Source of the DNA: Thermoanaerobaculales bacterium | GTDB lineage: Bacteria; Acidobacteriota; Thermoanaerobaculia; Thermoanaerobaculales; Sulfomarinibacteraceae | NCBI GenBank assembly: GCA_025456145.1 | Contig: JALOLD010000010.1 | Span: 27,048-91,047, forward strand | Direction: 5' to 3' | Length of the DNA stretch: 64,000 bases | Shown: piece by piece, positions 39,136 to 47,990 of the stretch | Layout: the number at the start of each line of letters is the position of its first letter | Position numbering within the stretch: the first letter of the stretch is position 1 | The notes under the pieces: generated by a model | What the model was told of the DNA's origin: nothing | Seen by the model: the letters and a program-made list of their open reading frames with translations, nothing else | Databases searched by the model: none | Made by a program: the position numbers and the translations under genes

Positions 39136-40628
39136 GGGCCGTACTCCCTGCCGGCGATGATCCGCGCCCAGGCCAACGGGCTCAGACCGGATTCGGCGAA
39201 GACGCCCGCGAGCACCACCATCAGTGCGGTGAACAGCGGCGGCAGCAGCAGCATCCAGTGGGTCTCGAAACGGCCGGTCTCGCGCTCGGCCGGCCACGCC
39301 TCGGGCGGCGGCAGGAACCACGCGCGGTAGAGGATGGGTAGGAAGTAGGCGGCGTTGAGCAGGCTGCTGACTGCCAACACCAGCGTGACCCACGCCTCCC
39401 CCGCCGCGATGGCGCCCTGCTTGATGTAGAGCTTGCTGACAAAGCCGGCCAGCGGCGGGACGCCGATCATCCCGAGCGCGCCGATGGTGAAGGCGATGGT
39501 GGTCCAGGGCATCCGCCGGCCGACCCCGTCCATCTCGCTGACCCGGTGGATCCCCAGGGTCTCGGCGTAGTTGCCGGCGGCGAAGAAGAGGGTGATCTTC
39601 ATGATCCCCTGGTGGACCAGGTGGACGATGCCGCCGAGGGTTGCCAGGGGCCCGAAGACGGCGGCGCCGAGGGTGATGTAGGAGACCTGGCTGACGGTGG
39701 AGTAGGCGAGGCGTTTCTTGAGGTCGTCCTGGACGAGGGCGCGGACCGAGCCGTAGACGATCGTCACTCCGGCGAGGATGGCCAACGGCCGCAGCACGCC
39801 GAGCTGCTGTGCCGTCTCGACGCCGTAGACGTCGTAGACCAGCCGGACGATGCCGAAGGCGCCCGCCTTGACCACCGCGACCGCGTGCAGCAGCGCGCTC
39901 ACCGGCGCCGGCGCCACCATCGCCCGGGGCAGCCAGCCGTGTAGCGGCACGAGGGCCGACTTGACGCCGAGCCCGGCGACGAAGAGGAAGAAGAGGATCT
40001 TGAGCTGGACCGGGTGGGTGTCGACCACCGCACCGAGGGCGCCGCGCTCGGTGAAGGCGACCGGGCCCGCGATGCTCTGCAGCCAGGCCACCGCGAGCAG
40101 GAGGACGGTGCCGCCGCCCACCGTGTAGGCGAGGTAGACGCGCCCGGCGCGCAGCGCCTTCCGGGTGCCGCGGTGGACCACGAGGGGGAAGGTGGAGATC
40201 GTCAGCAGCTCGTAGAAGACGAGAAAGGTGACGAGGTTGGCGGCCAGCGCGATGCCGACGGTGGCGGTGACGCAGAGGCTGAAAAAGCCGAAGAACCGGC
40301 TTCGCCGGGGCGAGCCCTCGAGATAGCCGACGGCGTAGAGCGTGGTCCAGAACCAGAGCACGCTCGACAGCGTGACGAAGAAGACCGAGTTGGCGTCGGC
40401 GCCGAGGGCGAGGGTGACCCCGGGCGCGACCGTGAACGAGATCTGGTAGACCACGCCCTGGTAGACGCCGCGGAGCAGCGCGACGACGAAGAGGATCTTG
40501 ACCGTCGCCCCGGCGAGGTTGAGACCGGTGCGCAGCCGGTGGCTTCCCTCTCGGAGAAAGAAGATGGCGCATCCCGTCGCGAACGAGCTGAGGAGGATCC
40601 CGAGGAGGACGAAGGCCGACGAGCTCAC
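39132..40628 (-). CDS. second MrpD/NuoL-type antiporter subunit
   Basis: 498 residues from GTG 40628, with a GTGA overlap to the gene before and after. ND-family landmarks: NLVTFLVFYELLTISTFPLV contains the TM5 Glu, LVPLHGWLPRAMVAPAPVSALLHAVAVVKAGAFG contains the TM7-8 Lys, KKRLAYSTVSQVSYI is the helix 9 block, and AGFVSKLYI the helix 12 Lys. Probably a MrpD or MrpA-N-like module of a multisubunit cation/proton antiporter. No hydrogenase or complex I genes are near. Confidence 0.85.
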   Translation of the reverse strand: MSSSAFVLLGILLSSFATGCAIFFLREGSHRLRTGLNLAGATVKILFVVALLRGVYQGVVYQISFTVAPGVTLALGADANSVFFVTLSSVLWFWTTLYAVGYLEGSPRRSRFFGFFSLCVTATVGIALAANLVTFLVFYELLTISTFPLVVHRGTRKALRAGRVYLAYTVGGGTVLLLAVAWLQSIAGPVAFTERGALGAVVDTHPVQLKILFFLFVAGLGVKSALVPLHGWLPRAMVAPAPVSALLHAVAVVKAGAFGIVRLVYDVYGVETAQQLGVLRPLAILAGVTIVYGSVRALVQDDLKKRLAYSTVSQVSYITLGAAVFGPLATLGGIVHLVHQGIMKITLFFAAGNYAETLGIHRVSEMDGVGRRMPWTTIAFTIGALGMIGVPPLAGFVSKLYIKQGAIAAGEAWVTLVLAVSSLLNAAYFLPILYRAWFLPPPEAWPAERETGRFETHWMLLLPPLFTALMVVLAGVFAESGLSPLAWARIIAGREYGP

Positions 40629-42088
40629 GGCGAGAACCCCGAGCCCACGGACGCGGCGAGGAGGCGGGCGGGCCAGATCGCGACGAAGCCGAGGAGCACC
40701 GACAGCGCGGCGAGGGCGAAGGCCGTCCACTCGGCGATCCGGGAGACCGGATTCGGCGGCTGGTCGCTGTCCGGCATGACGAAGGCCGGCCCGAGGAGCC
40801 GGATGATGTAGACGGCGGCGAGCACGCTGCCGAGCAGCAGCACCGCGACCCACCACCACTGGCCCTGCTCGAGCGCGGCGACCACGAGCAGCCACTTGCC
40901 GATGAAGCCGGCGCTCGGCGGCAGACCGATCAGCGCGACACCGGCGAGACCCATGGCGAAGGCCGACACCGGCAGCCAGCGGCTCAAGCCGCAGAGCGAC
41001 GGCACCCGGTCGTTGCCGACGGCCGCGAGCACGTTACCGGCGGCGAGAAAGACGGCCGCCTTGGCGGTGGCGTGCGACAGCAGCAAGACGACGCCGCCGG
41101 TGAACGCCGCCGTGCGGTCTGCGGCCGACCACGCGATGGGGAAGAGCAGGAATAGGTAGCCGAGCTGGGCGACGGTGGAGTAGGCGACGACCAGCTTGAG
41201 CCGCGGCTGGTGGATGGCCTGCCACGAGCCCCAGACGATCGCCGCCGCGCCGAGCCCGCCGATCCACTGGATCGCGCCGTCCCCGACGAGATCTGCGAAG
41301 GGCCCGAACCACAGCCGGAGCAGGATGTAGAGCCCGCCCTTGACCACCAGCGCCGACAGTGCGGCGCTCACCGGCGCCGGCGCGCTGGAGTGCGCGGGGG
41401 GCAGCCAGAAGTGCATCGGGAAGAGCGCCGTCTTCATCATCAGCCCGCCGGTCATGAGCAGGCAGGCGATGATCGCGGGTGGATCGCCGGCGACGACTTC
41501 GACGAGCAGCACCAGGTCGAGAACGCCGGTCCCGCCGTAGAGAATCGCCACCCCCATCAGATAGAAGAGCGAGCCGGAGAGGCTGACGAAGAGGTAACGG
41601 AGCGCCGCGCGAATCGCATCGGGGCTCCCGGCGGTGGCGACCAGCGAGACCGCGGCGATCCCCGTGATCTCGAGACAGACGTAGAGGTTGAAGACGTCAC
41701 CCGACACGAAGAGGGCGTTGAGCCCGGCAAGCAGGAGGAGCCACAGCGGCCAGAAGAACCGCTCGCGGTGTGTCTGGACACCGGCTCCGGGAAACGACGC
41801 GGCGGCGTGGAGCGAGATGAAGAAACCGACGACGGCGACCGCCAGCACCATGACAGCCGACAACCCGTCGGCCCTCAGGGCGATCCCCAGCGGGGCCGTC
41901 CACCCCCCGAGGGGGAGCGACAGCATCCCGGATTCGAGGACTCCCATCGCCGTCCACAGCGCCAGCGGTGGCATGGCGGTCGCGGCGGCGAGCCCGGCTC
42001 GACGCGACCAGCCGGGTGCGACGAAGGCGACGACCGCGGCGAGCAGCGGCACGAGCGGCAGCAGGAACAGGAGCCGGTCGGGGCTCAT
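40625..42088 (-). CDS. mrpD: Mrp antiporter subunit MrpD
   Basis: 487 residues from ATG 42088 (ATGA overlap with mrpC). VSGDVFNLYVCLEITGIAAVSL has the TM5 Glu in MrpD-like context. FPMHFWLPPAHSSAPAPVSAALSALVVKGGLYILLR has the central Lys, and LVVAYSTVAQLGYLFL and AGFIGKWLLV follow. It is the first of three ND-like subunits in this operon and the most MrpD-like. It should carry ion or proton translocation. Confidence 0.88.
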   Translation of the reverse strand: MSPDRLLFLLPLVPLLAAVVAFVAPGWSRRAGLAAATAMPPLALWTAMGVLESGMLSLPLGGWTAPLGIALRADGLSAVMVLAVAVVGFFISLHAAASFPGAGVQTHRERFFWPLWLLLLAGLNALFVSGDVFNLYVCLEITGIAAVSLVATAGSPDAIRAALRYLFVSLSGSLFYLMGVAILYGGTGVLDLVLLVEVVAGDPPAIIACLLMTGGLMMKTALFPMHFWLPPAHSSAPAPVSAALSALVVKGGLYILLRLWFGPFADLVGDGAIQWIGGLGAAAIVWGSWQAIHQPRLKLVVAYSTVAQLGYLFLLFPIAWSAADRTAAFTGGVVLLLSHATAKAAVFLAAGNVLAAVGNDRVPSLCGLSRWLPVSAFAMGLAGVALIGLPPSAGFIGKWLLVVAALEQGQWWWVAVLLLGSVLAAVYIIRLLGPAFVMPDSDQPPNPVSRIAEWTAFALAALSVLLGFVAIWPARLLAASVGSGFSP

Positions 42089-42390
42089 CGGTCGGCCTTG
42101 TCGTCGGCCGAAGAGCCGTGACGGCGGGAGAGGTCTGCGAGGGCGAGCGCCACCGCGGTGGCGCACACCGCGACCACGATGCCGGTCAGCACCATCGCGT
42201 GCGGCACCGGATCGGGGGGGCCTTCCCCCCGCGCGGCGATGGCGACGAGAACGAGGAAGACGCCGCTGCCCATGACGTTGACGGCAATGATCCGGCGCAG
42301 CGCCTCGACCTCGCGAAAGACCCCCGCCGCCCCGAGCGCGAAGAGCGCCGCTCCGACGAGGAGGAACAGATCGACCGTCGAACCGGTCAC
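42085..42390 (-). CDS. mrpC: Mrp antiporter subunit MrpC (NuoK-like)
   Basis: 101 residues from GTG 42390, with 4-base overlaps at both ends. Three membrane helices are seen: VDLFLLVGAALFALGAAGVF, LRRIIAVNVMGSGVFLVLVAI, and PHAMVLTGIVVAVCATAVALAL. The final block with VLTGIVVAVCATAVALAL is the MrpC/NuoK signature. Length is normal. Confidence 0.9.
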   Translation of the reverse strand: MTGSTVDLFLLVGAALFALGAAGVFREVEALRRIIAVNVMGSGVFLVLVAIAARGEGPPDPVPHAMVLTGIVVAVCATAVALALADLSRRHGSSADDKADR

Positions 42391-43064
42391 GGCGCGTCCC
42401 CGGTTTCGAGGTCGTCCGGGGGGCCTCCGCCGACAAAGAGGCACCCGAGCGTCAGTCCGATCGAGACGAGCGCCGCGGTCTCGATGACGAGGATCAGGGT
42501 CTTCGCCATCCCCTCCGGGTACTCGAGAAACCAGCTGCCCCACGCGGTCACGACCCAACCGACCGCGCTGAAGACCGCGAGCCCGACCGACAGCCCGACA
42601 CGGAGCAGTCGCTGGCGGTCGGCGAACCACCGCCCGGTCAGCCCGCCGAGGGCGAGGAGCACGATCGCACCACCGACGAGGGCGCCGCCCTGGAAGGCGC
42701 CGCCGGGCGCGAAGGCGCCGATCCAGAGCAGATAGCCGCCGGTGACCAGCAGCAGCGGGACGAGCCCGCGGATGAGCCCCTCGAGGAGGGGGCTGGACTC
42801 CGGGCCGGCAGCGGCGTGGTCGGCTCTCCGGAGGCCCCACACCGACACCACCGCAAGAAGCAGGACCCCGAGCTCGAGCAGCGTGTCGGTGCTGCGGTAG
42901 TTGAGCAGCACGGCGGTGACCGGGTTGCTGACGCCGCTCTCGTCGATGGCGGCCAGCGCCTCGTCGGTCAGCGACGGCGCGGGGCTCGGCAGCGCGAGCA
43001 CCGCCCAGGCCACCGCGGCGAAGACGCCGAGCGGAAGCGCCCAACCGGCGACCCGGCCGATCAC
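42387..43064 (-). CDS. mrpB: Mrp antiporter MbhE-MrpB fused subunit
   Basis: 225 residues. The N-terminal part, with VTAVLLNYRSTDTLLELGVLLLAVVSVWGL, resembles the MbhE domain that is often at the C-terminal end of MrpA. The rest is MrpB-like, with LLVTGGYLLWIGAFAPGGAFQGGALVG (GGAFQGG is the MrpB hallmark). Thus the MrpA C-terminal piece is carried on MrpB here. Four-base overlaps with neighbours. Confidence 0.85.
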   Translation of the reverse strand: MIGRVAGWALPLGVFAAVAWAVLALPSPAPSLTDEALAAIDESGVSNPVTAVLLNYRSTDTLLELGVLLLAVVSVWGLRRADHAAAGPESSPLLEGLIRGLVPLLLVTGGYLLWIGAFAPGGAFQGGALVGGAIVLLALGGLTGRWFADRQRLLRVGLSVGLAVFSAVGWVVTAWGSWFLEYPEGMAKTLILVIETAALVSIGLTLGCLFVGGGPPDDLETGDAP

Positions 43065-43342
43065 GCGGGCCCTCGGTCGGGCGGCTCGTCGCAGTTGCGG
43101 CCGTCCCCGGTCCAGCGTCGCAGCGCCGCGAGCATCAACGCGCCGGTGAGCCCCCCGCCCACCGCGGCCTCGGCCAGGGCGAGGTCCGGCGCCGAAAGCC
43201 GGAACCAGGCCACCGCCATCACCAACCCGAGCGCGACAAAGCTCACCACCGCTCGGAAGAGCTCGCCGTCGTTGACCGCGCGCCAGGCCAGCACCAGCAT
43301 GACCAGGGCGAGCAGGACGTCGAAGACCGTCGCTGCGATCAT
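43061..43342 (-). CDS. MbhD-like (MrpA C-terminal, DUF4040) subunit
   Basis: 93 residues. AVVSFVALGLVMAVAWFRLSAPDLALAEAAVGGGLTGALMLAAL is the MbhD/DUF4040 block, found in the C-terminal part of MrpA or as a separate protein in membrane-bound hydrogenase-type operons. Here it is separate. Overlaps mrpG and mrpB by four bases each. Confidence 0.87.
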   Translation of the reverse strand: MIAATVFDVLLALVMLVLAWRAVNDGELFRAVVSFVALGLVMAVAWFRLSAPDLALAEAAVGGGLTGALMLAALRRWTGDGRNCDEPPDRGPA

Positions 43343-43647
43343 GGCTCGCCCCCGTCGCCGGGCGGCGCGTCCTCGCGGCCGACCCTGCCGGCGATCAGGA
43401 AGGCCACGTTGGTGGCGGCGGCGAGGACGAGCAGCCAGATGAGCAGCAGCTTGAAGGCGGCCGGCCAGCTCGGCGCCTGCAGGCCCACGGCGAGGACGAC
43501 GAACCCGAGACCGACGTTGTCGGCCTTGGTCAGCGCGTGCAGCCGGCTGAGCGGATCCGGCAGCCGCACGAGACCGATGGTCCCGGCGCTGAAGAAAAAC
43601 AGCGACGCGGCGAGCATCACCGTCGACAGGACCTCGAGGGCGGTCAC
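43339..43647 (-). CDS. mrpG: Mrp antiporter subunit MrpG
   Basis: 102 residues. FFFSAGTIGLVRLPDPLSRLHALTKADNVGLGFVVLAVGL is the MrpG signature (G-x-x-R-x-P-D-x-x-x-R-x-H-A). Three membrane helices. Four-base overlaps with mrpF and the MbhD-like gene. Confidence 0.92.
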   Translation of the reverse strand: MTALEVLSTVMLAASLFFFSAGTIGLVRLPDPLSRLHALTKADNVGLGFVVLAVGLQAPSWPAAFKLLLIWLLVLAAATNVAFLIAGRVGREDAPPGDGGEP

Positions 43648-43925
43648 CGGCCGGCCCCCTTATCCCGCCGGTCGCCGAACCATCCCATCCGGACGGCCGC
43701 CACGCCGAAGACCGCGGCGAGCAGCGCGAGAACCAGCGCGACGTCGAGACCGCGGGGCGCGTCGAGGGCTTCGGCGAGGACCACTAGCAGGGCCACCCCC
43801 GCCGTACCGAAGAGCAGCACGGCGAGCAGCGGGTCGACCGTCGTCCGGCGGCGCATCATGACGCCTAGGCTGACGCCGATGTTGACCAGCAGGGCGCAGG
43901 CGGCGATCCACCAGACGGCGTTCAT
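43644..43925 (-). CDS. mrpF: Mrp antiporter subunit MrpF
   Basis: 93 residues from ATG 43925. Three membrane helices; TTVDPLLAVLLFGTAGVALLVVLAE and DVALVLALLAAVFGVAAVRM correspond to the MrpF 'DR...d....n.igt..i.......' block, with Asp in the second helix region. Four-base overlaps on both sides. Confidence 0.85.
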   Translation of the reverse strand: MNAVWWIAACALLVNIGVSLGVMMRRRTTVDPLLAVLLFGTAGVALLVVLAEALDAPRGLDVALVLALLAAVFGVAAVRMGWFGDRRDKGAGR

Positions 43926-44467
43926 CCTGGCGCATCCCCGATCCCGGAGAAGAGGCCGGCCACCCGACGTTCGAGGTGGCGCAGCTCCGCCTCGACGTCC
44001 GACCGCGTGTCGAGGGCGTGGACCTCGATCCGATCGCCCTCGAGGGCGGTGGACAGGGTCCCGGGAAGCAGGCCGATGGTGCTCAACATGAGGTGGCGGG
44101 GAGGGCCCTCCGGCAGCCGCGTTGTGAAGACCACGTGGCCGGGGCGGATCGGCAGCGAGGGGTTCAGCACCCTCAGCGCCACGTCCCAACCGCCGAGCAC
44201 CGACTGGTGGAGGAACGTGGCGGCGAAGGACGGCAGCCCCGGGACCCGGATCGGGACGAAGGGCCGGGTCGGGAAACGTGTCGCCGCCCAGGCGCCGAGC
44301 GCGATCGATGGGATCCCGACGAGCCAGGAGCCCGCATCGGGGCCGTTGAGACCGAGCCAGACAACCGCGAGAACCAAGGTGGTCCGGATGAAGCGACGGC
44401 CGGCCGCCCCCCGCGCTGAAGGCGGCGGATCATCGATCTCCTCGGTGTTGAGATTACGGCCACTCAC
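43922..44467 (-). CDS. mrpE: Mrp antiporter subunit MrpE
   Basis: 181 residues; the first gene of the operon. RTTLVLAVVWLGLNG is a membrane helix and SWLVGIPSIALGAWAATRF a second. QSVLGGWDVALRVLNPSLPIRPGHVVF followed by LSTIGLLPGTLSTALEGDRIEVHALD matches MrpE (S-x-x-P-G-T-x-S). No strong promoter was found upstream. Confidence 0.9.
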   Translation of the reverse strand: MSGRNLNTEEIDDPPPSARGAAGRRFIRTTLVLAVVWLGLNGPDAGSWLVGIPSIALGAWAATRFPTRPFVPIRVPGLPSFAATFLHQSVLGGWDVALRVLNPSLPIRPGHVVFTTRLPEGPPRHLMLSTIGLLPGTLSTALEGDRIEVHALDTRSDVEAELRHLERRVAGLFSGIGDAPG

Positions 44468-44861
44468 GTCAAACTCCGCCGCGTCGGGTGGTGCAACGAT
44501 CGCTCGATCGCCTCCATTCCATCGACCGCGATCCGGGCGTCGTCGTCAAAATCCGGTCTTCTCGATCCGACTCTCGGCGATGCCCGAAGCACGCCCATCG
44601 CTCGAGGGCGCCGCACCCGTCGAGCTCGCCCGAGAGCTCGGGTGGTAGCGGGACGGACCGGTCCTGGGAGCTCGGACCGGGTGTGCCCGAGGCGATCAGC
44701 GAGGGTCGAAGATCGCGATGCGGACCACGTCCGGTGGGTCCTCGCCAGGACGAAGATTCTGGGGCCGTGCTTTCCGCACCGCCGGGAGCTCTTCGGCGGG
44801 GTGGCGGGAATCGAAGACCCCTCCGCCCTCGTTGGGCGGGCTGAGAGTCAAGGGAGGCAGC
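44468..44861. other. divergent intergenic region, mrp operon / CDGSH gene
   Basis: No gene supported. GAGCTC-GCCCGA-GAGCTC at about 44627-44644 is a short hairpin. A GGCGGGAATCGAAG stretch (about 44801) looks like a tRNA T-arm read in antisense, but no tRNA body can be built. AAGGGAGG just before 44862 is the ribosome-binding site of the CDGSH gene. Confidence 0.4.
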
Positions 44862-45101
44862 ATGCCTGAACCCAAGGTGGCCGGCACCGCGCCGGTGGTG
44901 CTCCAGCTCGAGCCCGGAACCTACTACTGGTGCGCCTGCGGGCGCTCCGCCGACCAGCCGTGGTGCGACGGCTCCCACGCCGGGACGGGCTTCCAGCCGG
45001 TCGCGGTGACGGTCGAGGGTCCGTCGAAGATGGCGCTGTGCCTGTGCAAGCAGACCGGCAACCGGCCCCGCTGCGACGGCAGCCACGCGAAGCTCGGCTG
45101 A
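44862..45101 (+). CDS. twin CDGSH iron-sulfur protein
   Basis: 79 residues from ATG 44862, behind AAGGGAGG. Two CDGSH motifs: YWCACGRSADQPWCDGSHAG (with C-x-C-x8-C-x3-H ligands) and CLCKQTGNRPRCDGSHAKL. Each should bind a 2Fe-2S cluster by three Cys and one His. Small tandem CDGSH proteins are widespread in bacteria and may act in Fe-S or redox transfer. It stands alone between the mrp operon and deoD. Confidence 0.92.
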   Translation: MPEPKVAGTAPVVLQLEPGTYYWCACGRSADQPWCDGSHAGTGFQPVAVTVEGPSKMALCLCKQTGNRPRCDGSHAKLG

Positions 45102-45126
45102 GCGGCGCGCTCCGCGTCGTCCCGGC

Positions 45127-45849
45127 TCAGGCCTCGGCCGCGGCCGAGACCGCGGTCTCGAGGACGAGCCCGATCATCTCGTCGAAGCCGGTCTGCCGGT
45201 CGTCGGAGCTCAGCTTCTCGCCGCTTCTGATGTCGTCGCTGACCGTGCACACCGCGAGGGCCTCGACCCGGTGCTCGGCGGCGAGCGGGTAGAGCCCGGC
45301 CGACTCCATCTCGACCCCCAGGATGTCGTACCTCGCCATGAGCTCGAAGAGCTCGGGCTGCGGCGTGTAGAAGAGATCGGCCGAGAAGATGTTGCCGACG
45401 TGGTGGCGCAGACCCCGCTCCTCGGCGACCCGGACGGCGTGGCGGACCAGGGAGAAGCTCGCCAGCGCCGCCAGGTCGTGGCCCAGGAAGCGCATCCGGT
45501 TGACCCCCGAGTCGGTCGAGGCGCCCATCGCGACGACGATGTCGCGGAGCCTGACATCGGGGTGCGAGGTGCCGCAGCTGCCGGCGCGGATGATCCGCCT
45601 GACGCCGTAGTGCTCGATGAGCTCCGAGACGTAGATCGATGCCGACGGGATCCCCATCCCGTGCGCCATGACCGAGACCGCCACGCCGCGGTGCGAGCCG
45701 GTGAAGCCGAGCATGTTGCGGACGTCGGTCACCAGCCGCGCGTCGTCGAGGAACGTCTCGGCGATGTACCTCGCCCGGAGAGGATCGCCGGGCATGACCA
45801 CCGTCGGCGCGAACGCGCCCTCGTCGGCGTTGATGTGCGGTGTCGGCAT
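45127..45849 (-). CDS. deoD: purine-nucleoside phosphorylase DeoD-type
   Basis: 240 residues from ATG 45849, preceded by GGAGGA. Family blocks: [91 protein letters not shown] and VCTVSDD (purine-binding Asp). Hexameric low-specificity PNP of nucleoside salvage. Full length. TATACT about 16 bases upstream of the ribosome-binding site could be a -10 box, with the heptamer array just beyond it. Confidence 0.96.
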   Translation of the reverse strand: MPTPHINADEGAFAPTVVMPGDPLRARYIAETFLDDARLVTDVRNMLGFTGSHRGVAVSVMAHGMGIPSASIYVSELIEHYGVRRIIRAGSCGTSHPDVRLRDIVVAMGASTDSGVNRMRFLGHDLAALASFSLVRHAVRVAEERGLRHHVGNIFSADLFYTPQPELFELMARYDILGVEMESAGLYPLAAEHRVEALAVCTVSDDIRSGEKLSSDDRQTGFDEMIGLVLETAVSAAAEA

Positions 45850-45880
45850 GCTGTCCTCCGAGCGCGAAGTATACCGATCC

Positions 45881-45992
45881 GTGAGGGGTGAGAAGTGAGA
45901 CGTGAGACGTGAGAGGTGAGAGGTGAGACGTGAGAGGTGAGACGTGAGAGGTGAGACGTGAGAGGTGAGACGTGATACGTGAGAGGTGAATC
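45881..45992. repeat. GTGAGAN heptamer tandem array (about 16 units)
   Basis: Sixteen 7-base units from 45881 to 45992, nearly all GTGAGAC or GTGAGAG. A 7-base unit shifts frame each time, so it is not coding. It lies directly upstream of the deoD promoter region and downstream (3') of the deacylase gene's opposite flank. Copy number would be prone to slippage. Confidence 0.85.
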
Positions 45993-46096
45993 GGGGGGTC
46001 GGGAGGTCGTGATGCTACTCCTCTGCGGCTCGTCGAATCGCCCGCTCGATCATGAACGGCACTGACCCCGCACTTGCACAGTTCGCCGGACATGGC

Positions 46097-46129
46097 CTCT
46101 TTGTGCCTTCGTGCCTTCGTGGTTGCGAT
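46097..46129. repeat. single arm of the CACAAAGACAC hairpin family (copy 4)
   Basis: CTCTTTGTGCCTTCGTGCC followed by TTCGTGGTTGCGAT matches the right arms of the repeats at 12.6 and 15.0 kb. No left arm is found nearby, so this is a fragment. Confidence 0.6.
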
Positions 46130-46138
46130 GGTGCGATG

Positions 46139-46180
46139 ATCCAGCATCCAGCATCCAGCATCCAGCATCCAGCATCCGCC
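46139..46180. repeat. ATCCAGC heptamer tandem array (about six units)
   Basis: Five exact ATCCAGC units and a sixth diverged one, ending about 5 bases before the deacylase stop codon position. A 7-base unit again. Confidence 0.8.
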
Positions 46181-46184
46181 CGGT

Positions 46185-47861
46185 CTACTCCCCACCGGTC
46201 CAGCCCGGTCCGCGAACCACGCGCCCCGGTGTCGCTCCGGTGTGCTCACCGTCGCGGACCACCTGGACGCCGTTGACGAAGACCTGCTCGACCCCGGTGG
46301 CGAGCTGGTGGGGCTCGGTGAAGGTGGCGTGGTCCTGGATGGTCGCCGGGTCGAAGACCACGACATCGGCGAAGAAACCCGGTCTGAGCAGCCCCCGCCG
46401 GTCGAGCTTGAGGTTGGCGGCGGGCAGACCGGTCAGCTTGCGGACCGCCTCCTCGATGGGGATGATCCGCTCGTCGCGGACGTACCTGGCGAAGACCCGG
46501 GCAAAGCTGCCGTAGGCGCGGGGGTGGTTGCTCTTCTTCAGGAACACCCCCTCGGGGGCCGGCGCGCCCTCGTCGGAGCAGAAGCTCACCCAGGGCAGCG
46601 CGATGGCTCTGCGCAGCACCTCCTCGGACTGGCTGAAGTAGACGCAGGTGACCCGCGAGCCGTCCTCGACGATGAGATCCATGGCGGTGGTCTCGGGCGA
46701 GGCGCCGCGCTCGGCCGCGACCTCGGCCAGGCTCATCCCGGTGTAGCGCTTGAGCTCGGGGCTCCTGAAGCCGATCAGCAGGATGTTCTCCGGCGAGCCG
46801 GCGCCGAGGTACATGTTCTCCCACTCGTCGGACTCTTCGAGCATCTCGCGCGCGATCCGGTCCCGGAGCGCCGGGTCGGTGAGCCGCGCGAGCGACGCCT
46901 CGAACCCGCCCTCCTGGACCCACGGCGGCATGCTCGCGTTCAGGCCGGTGGCGCCCGCCGGGTAGGGGTAGACGTCGGCGGTGATCGCGAGCCCCTCGGC
47001 GCGCGCCGCCTCGACCAGCGCGATCGCCTCGTCGAAGAGCGGCCAGTTGGCTCGTCCCGACGCCTTGAGGTGGTAGATCTCGGCCCGGGCCCCGCTCCTC
47101 CGCGCGATCTCGACGAGCTCGCCGACCGCCTCGACGAGGTGGCGTCCCTCGCCGCGGACGTGCGAGATGTACATCCCGTCGTGCTCGGCGGCGACCTCGG
47201 CGAGGGCGACGAGCTCGTCGGTCGCGGCGAACGAGCCCGGCGGGTAGATGAGCGCCGAGGCGACGCCGAGGGCCCCTTCCTCCATCGCGGTCCGGACCAG
47301 GCTCCGCATCCGGTCGAGCTCTTCGGCGGTCGGCGGCCGGTCGTCGTGACCGATGACATGCTCCCGGGGGGTGGCAGCGCCGATGAAGGAGGCGATGTTG
47401 GGCGAGACGCCCTTCGCCTCGAGAAAGCGCAGGTACTCGTCGAGACTGGTCCACTCGACGTCGTAGACGATGTCGCCCTGCCGCCGGACCATCTCCTCCT
47501 TCATCGCGTCGTCGAGCGGGCCCATCGAGTCGCCCTCTCCCATGACCTCGAGGGTCACCCCCTGGAGCACGTCGCTCATCGCCCGGCCGTCGGCGATCAG
47601 CGACTCGGTCGCCCACGACAGCATGTTGACAAAGCCGGGTGAGACCGCGAGGCCGTCGACCTCGATCTCGTGCCGACCGACCGCGGACCCGAGATCCCCC
47701 ACCCCGACGACCAGGTCGCCGTCGATGGCGATGTCGCCCACGACGCCTGGGGAGCCCGTGCCGTCGTAGATCGTCCCACCCCGCAGCACGACATCGTGCT
47801 CGACCGGAGCGCCGCACGCAGCAAGGAAGATCAGCGAGCAAGCAAGGGTGAGTCGTCGCAT
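46185..47861 (-). CDS. N-acyl-D-amino-acid deacylase family lipoprotein
   Basis: 558 residues from ATG 47861, preceded by GAAGGAGG. Signal peptide with lipobox (LIFLAACGAP), so a lipoprotein. The amidohydrolase opening VVLRGGTIYDGTGSPGVVGDIAIDGD is followed by MYISHVRGEGRHLVEAVGE (His ligand), RAEIYHLKASG (His and Lys), and FCSDEGAPAPEG (metal Asp). HPRAYGSFARVFARYVRDE and PLGLPAANLKLDRRGLLRPGFFADVVVFDP match D-aminoacylases. Likely hydrolyses N-acyl-D-amino acids outside the inner membrane, perhaps in peptidoglycan or peptide turnover. The substrate is not certain. Confidence 0.9.
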   Translation of the reverse strand: MRRLTLACSLIFLAACGAPVEHDVVLRGGTIYDGTGSPGVVGDIAIDGDLVVGVGDLGSAVGRHEIEVDGLAVSPGFVNMLSWATESLIADGRAMSDVLQGVTLEVMGEGDSMGPLDDAMKEEMVRRQGDIVYDVEWTSLDEYLRFLEAKGVSPNIASFIGAATPREHVIGHDDRPPTAEELDRMRSLVRTAMEEGALGVASALIYPPGSFAATDELVALAEVAAEHDGMYISHVRGEGRHLVEAVGELVEIARRSGARAEIYHLKASGRANWPLFDEAIALVEAARAEGLAITADVYPYPAGATGLNASMPPWVQEGGFEASLARLTDPALRDRIAREMLEESDEWENMYLGAGSPENILLIGFRSPELKRYTGMSLAEVAAERGASPETTAMDLIVEDGSRVTCVYFSQSEEVLRRAIALPWVSFCSDEGAPAPEGVFLKKSNHPRAYGSFARVFARYVRDERIIPIEEAVRKLTGLPAANLKLDRRGLLRPGFFADVVVFDPATIQDHATFTEPHQLATGVEQVFVNGVQVVRDGEHTGATPGRVVRGPGWTGGE

Positions 47862-47908
47862 CGGGTCAGCCTCCTTCGGTCGATTCACCGAGCCCTCTTG
47901 AAATCGGA

Positions 47909-47932
47909 ACCGGCGGCCGAGGGGCCGCCGGT
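47909..47932 (-). terminator. hairpin between RND gene and deacylase gene
   Basis: A perfect 10-bp stem, ACCGGCGGCC / GGCCGCCGGT, with a 4-base loop. On the minus strand it follows the RND transporter stop (47991) by about 60 bases and precedes the deacylase start. The T-run is weak. A duplicated ATTCAGAATCC pair at about 47955 and 47983 lies between it and the RND stop. Confidence 0.55.
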
Positions 47933-47990
47933 CGAGTTATCGAATTGTGATGCAATTCAGAATCCAAGACTCATCATTCAGAATCCGTTC

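Larger units (their letters stand above)
45993..46184. other. intergenic region deoD / deacylase
   Basis: No gene is supported. Apart from the two repeats noted in it, I see nothing that I can name. Confidence 0.4.

Noticed and set aside
44801..44830. tRNA-like T-arm in antisense
   Set aside because: The stem does not pair well and no acceptor, D or anticodon arm can be built.
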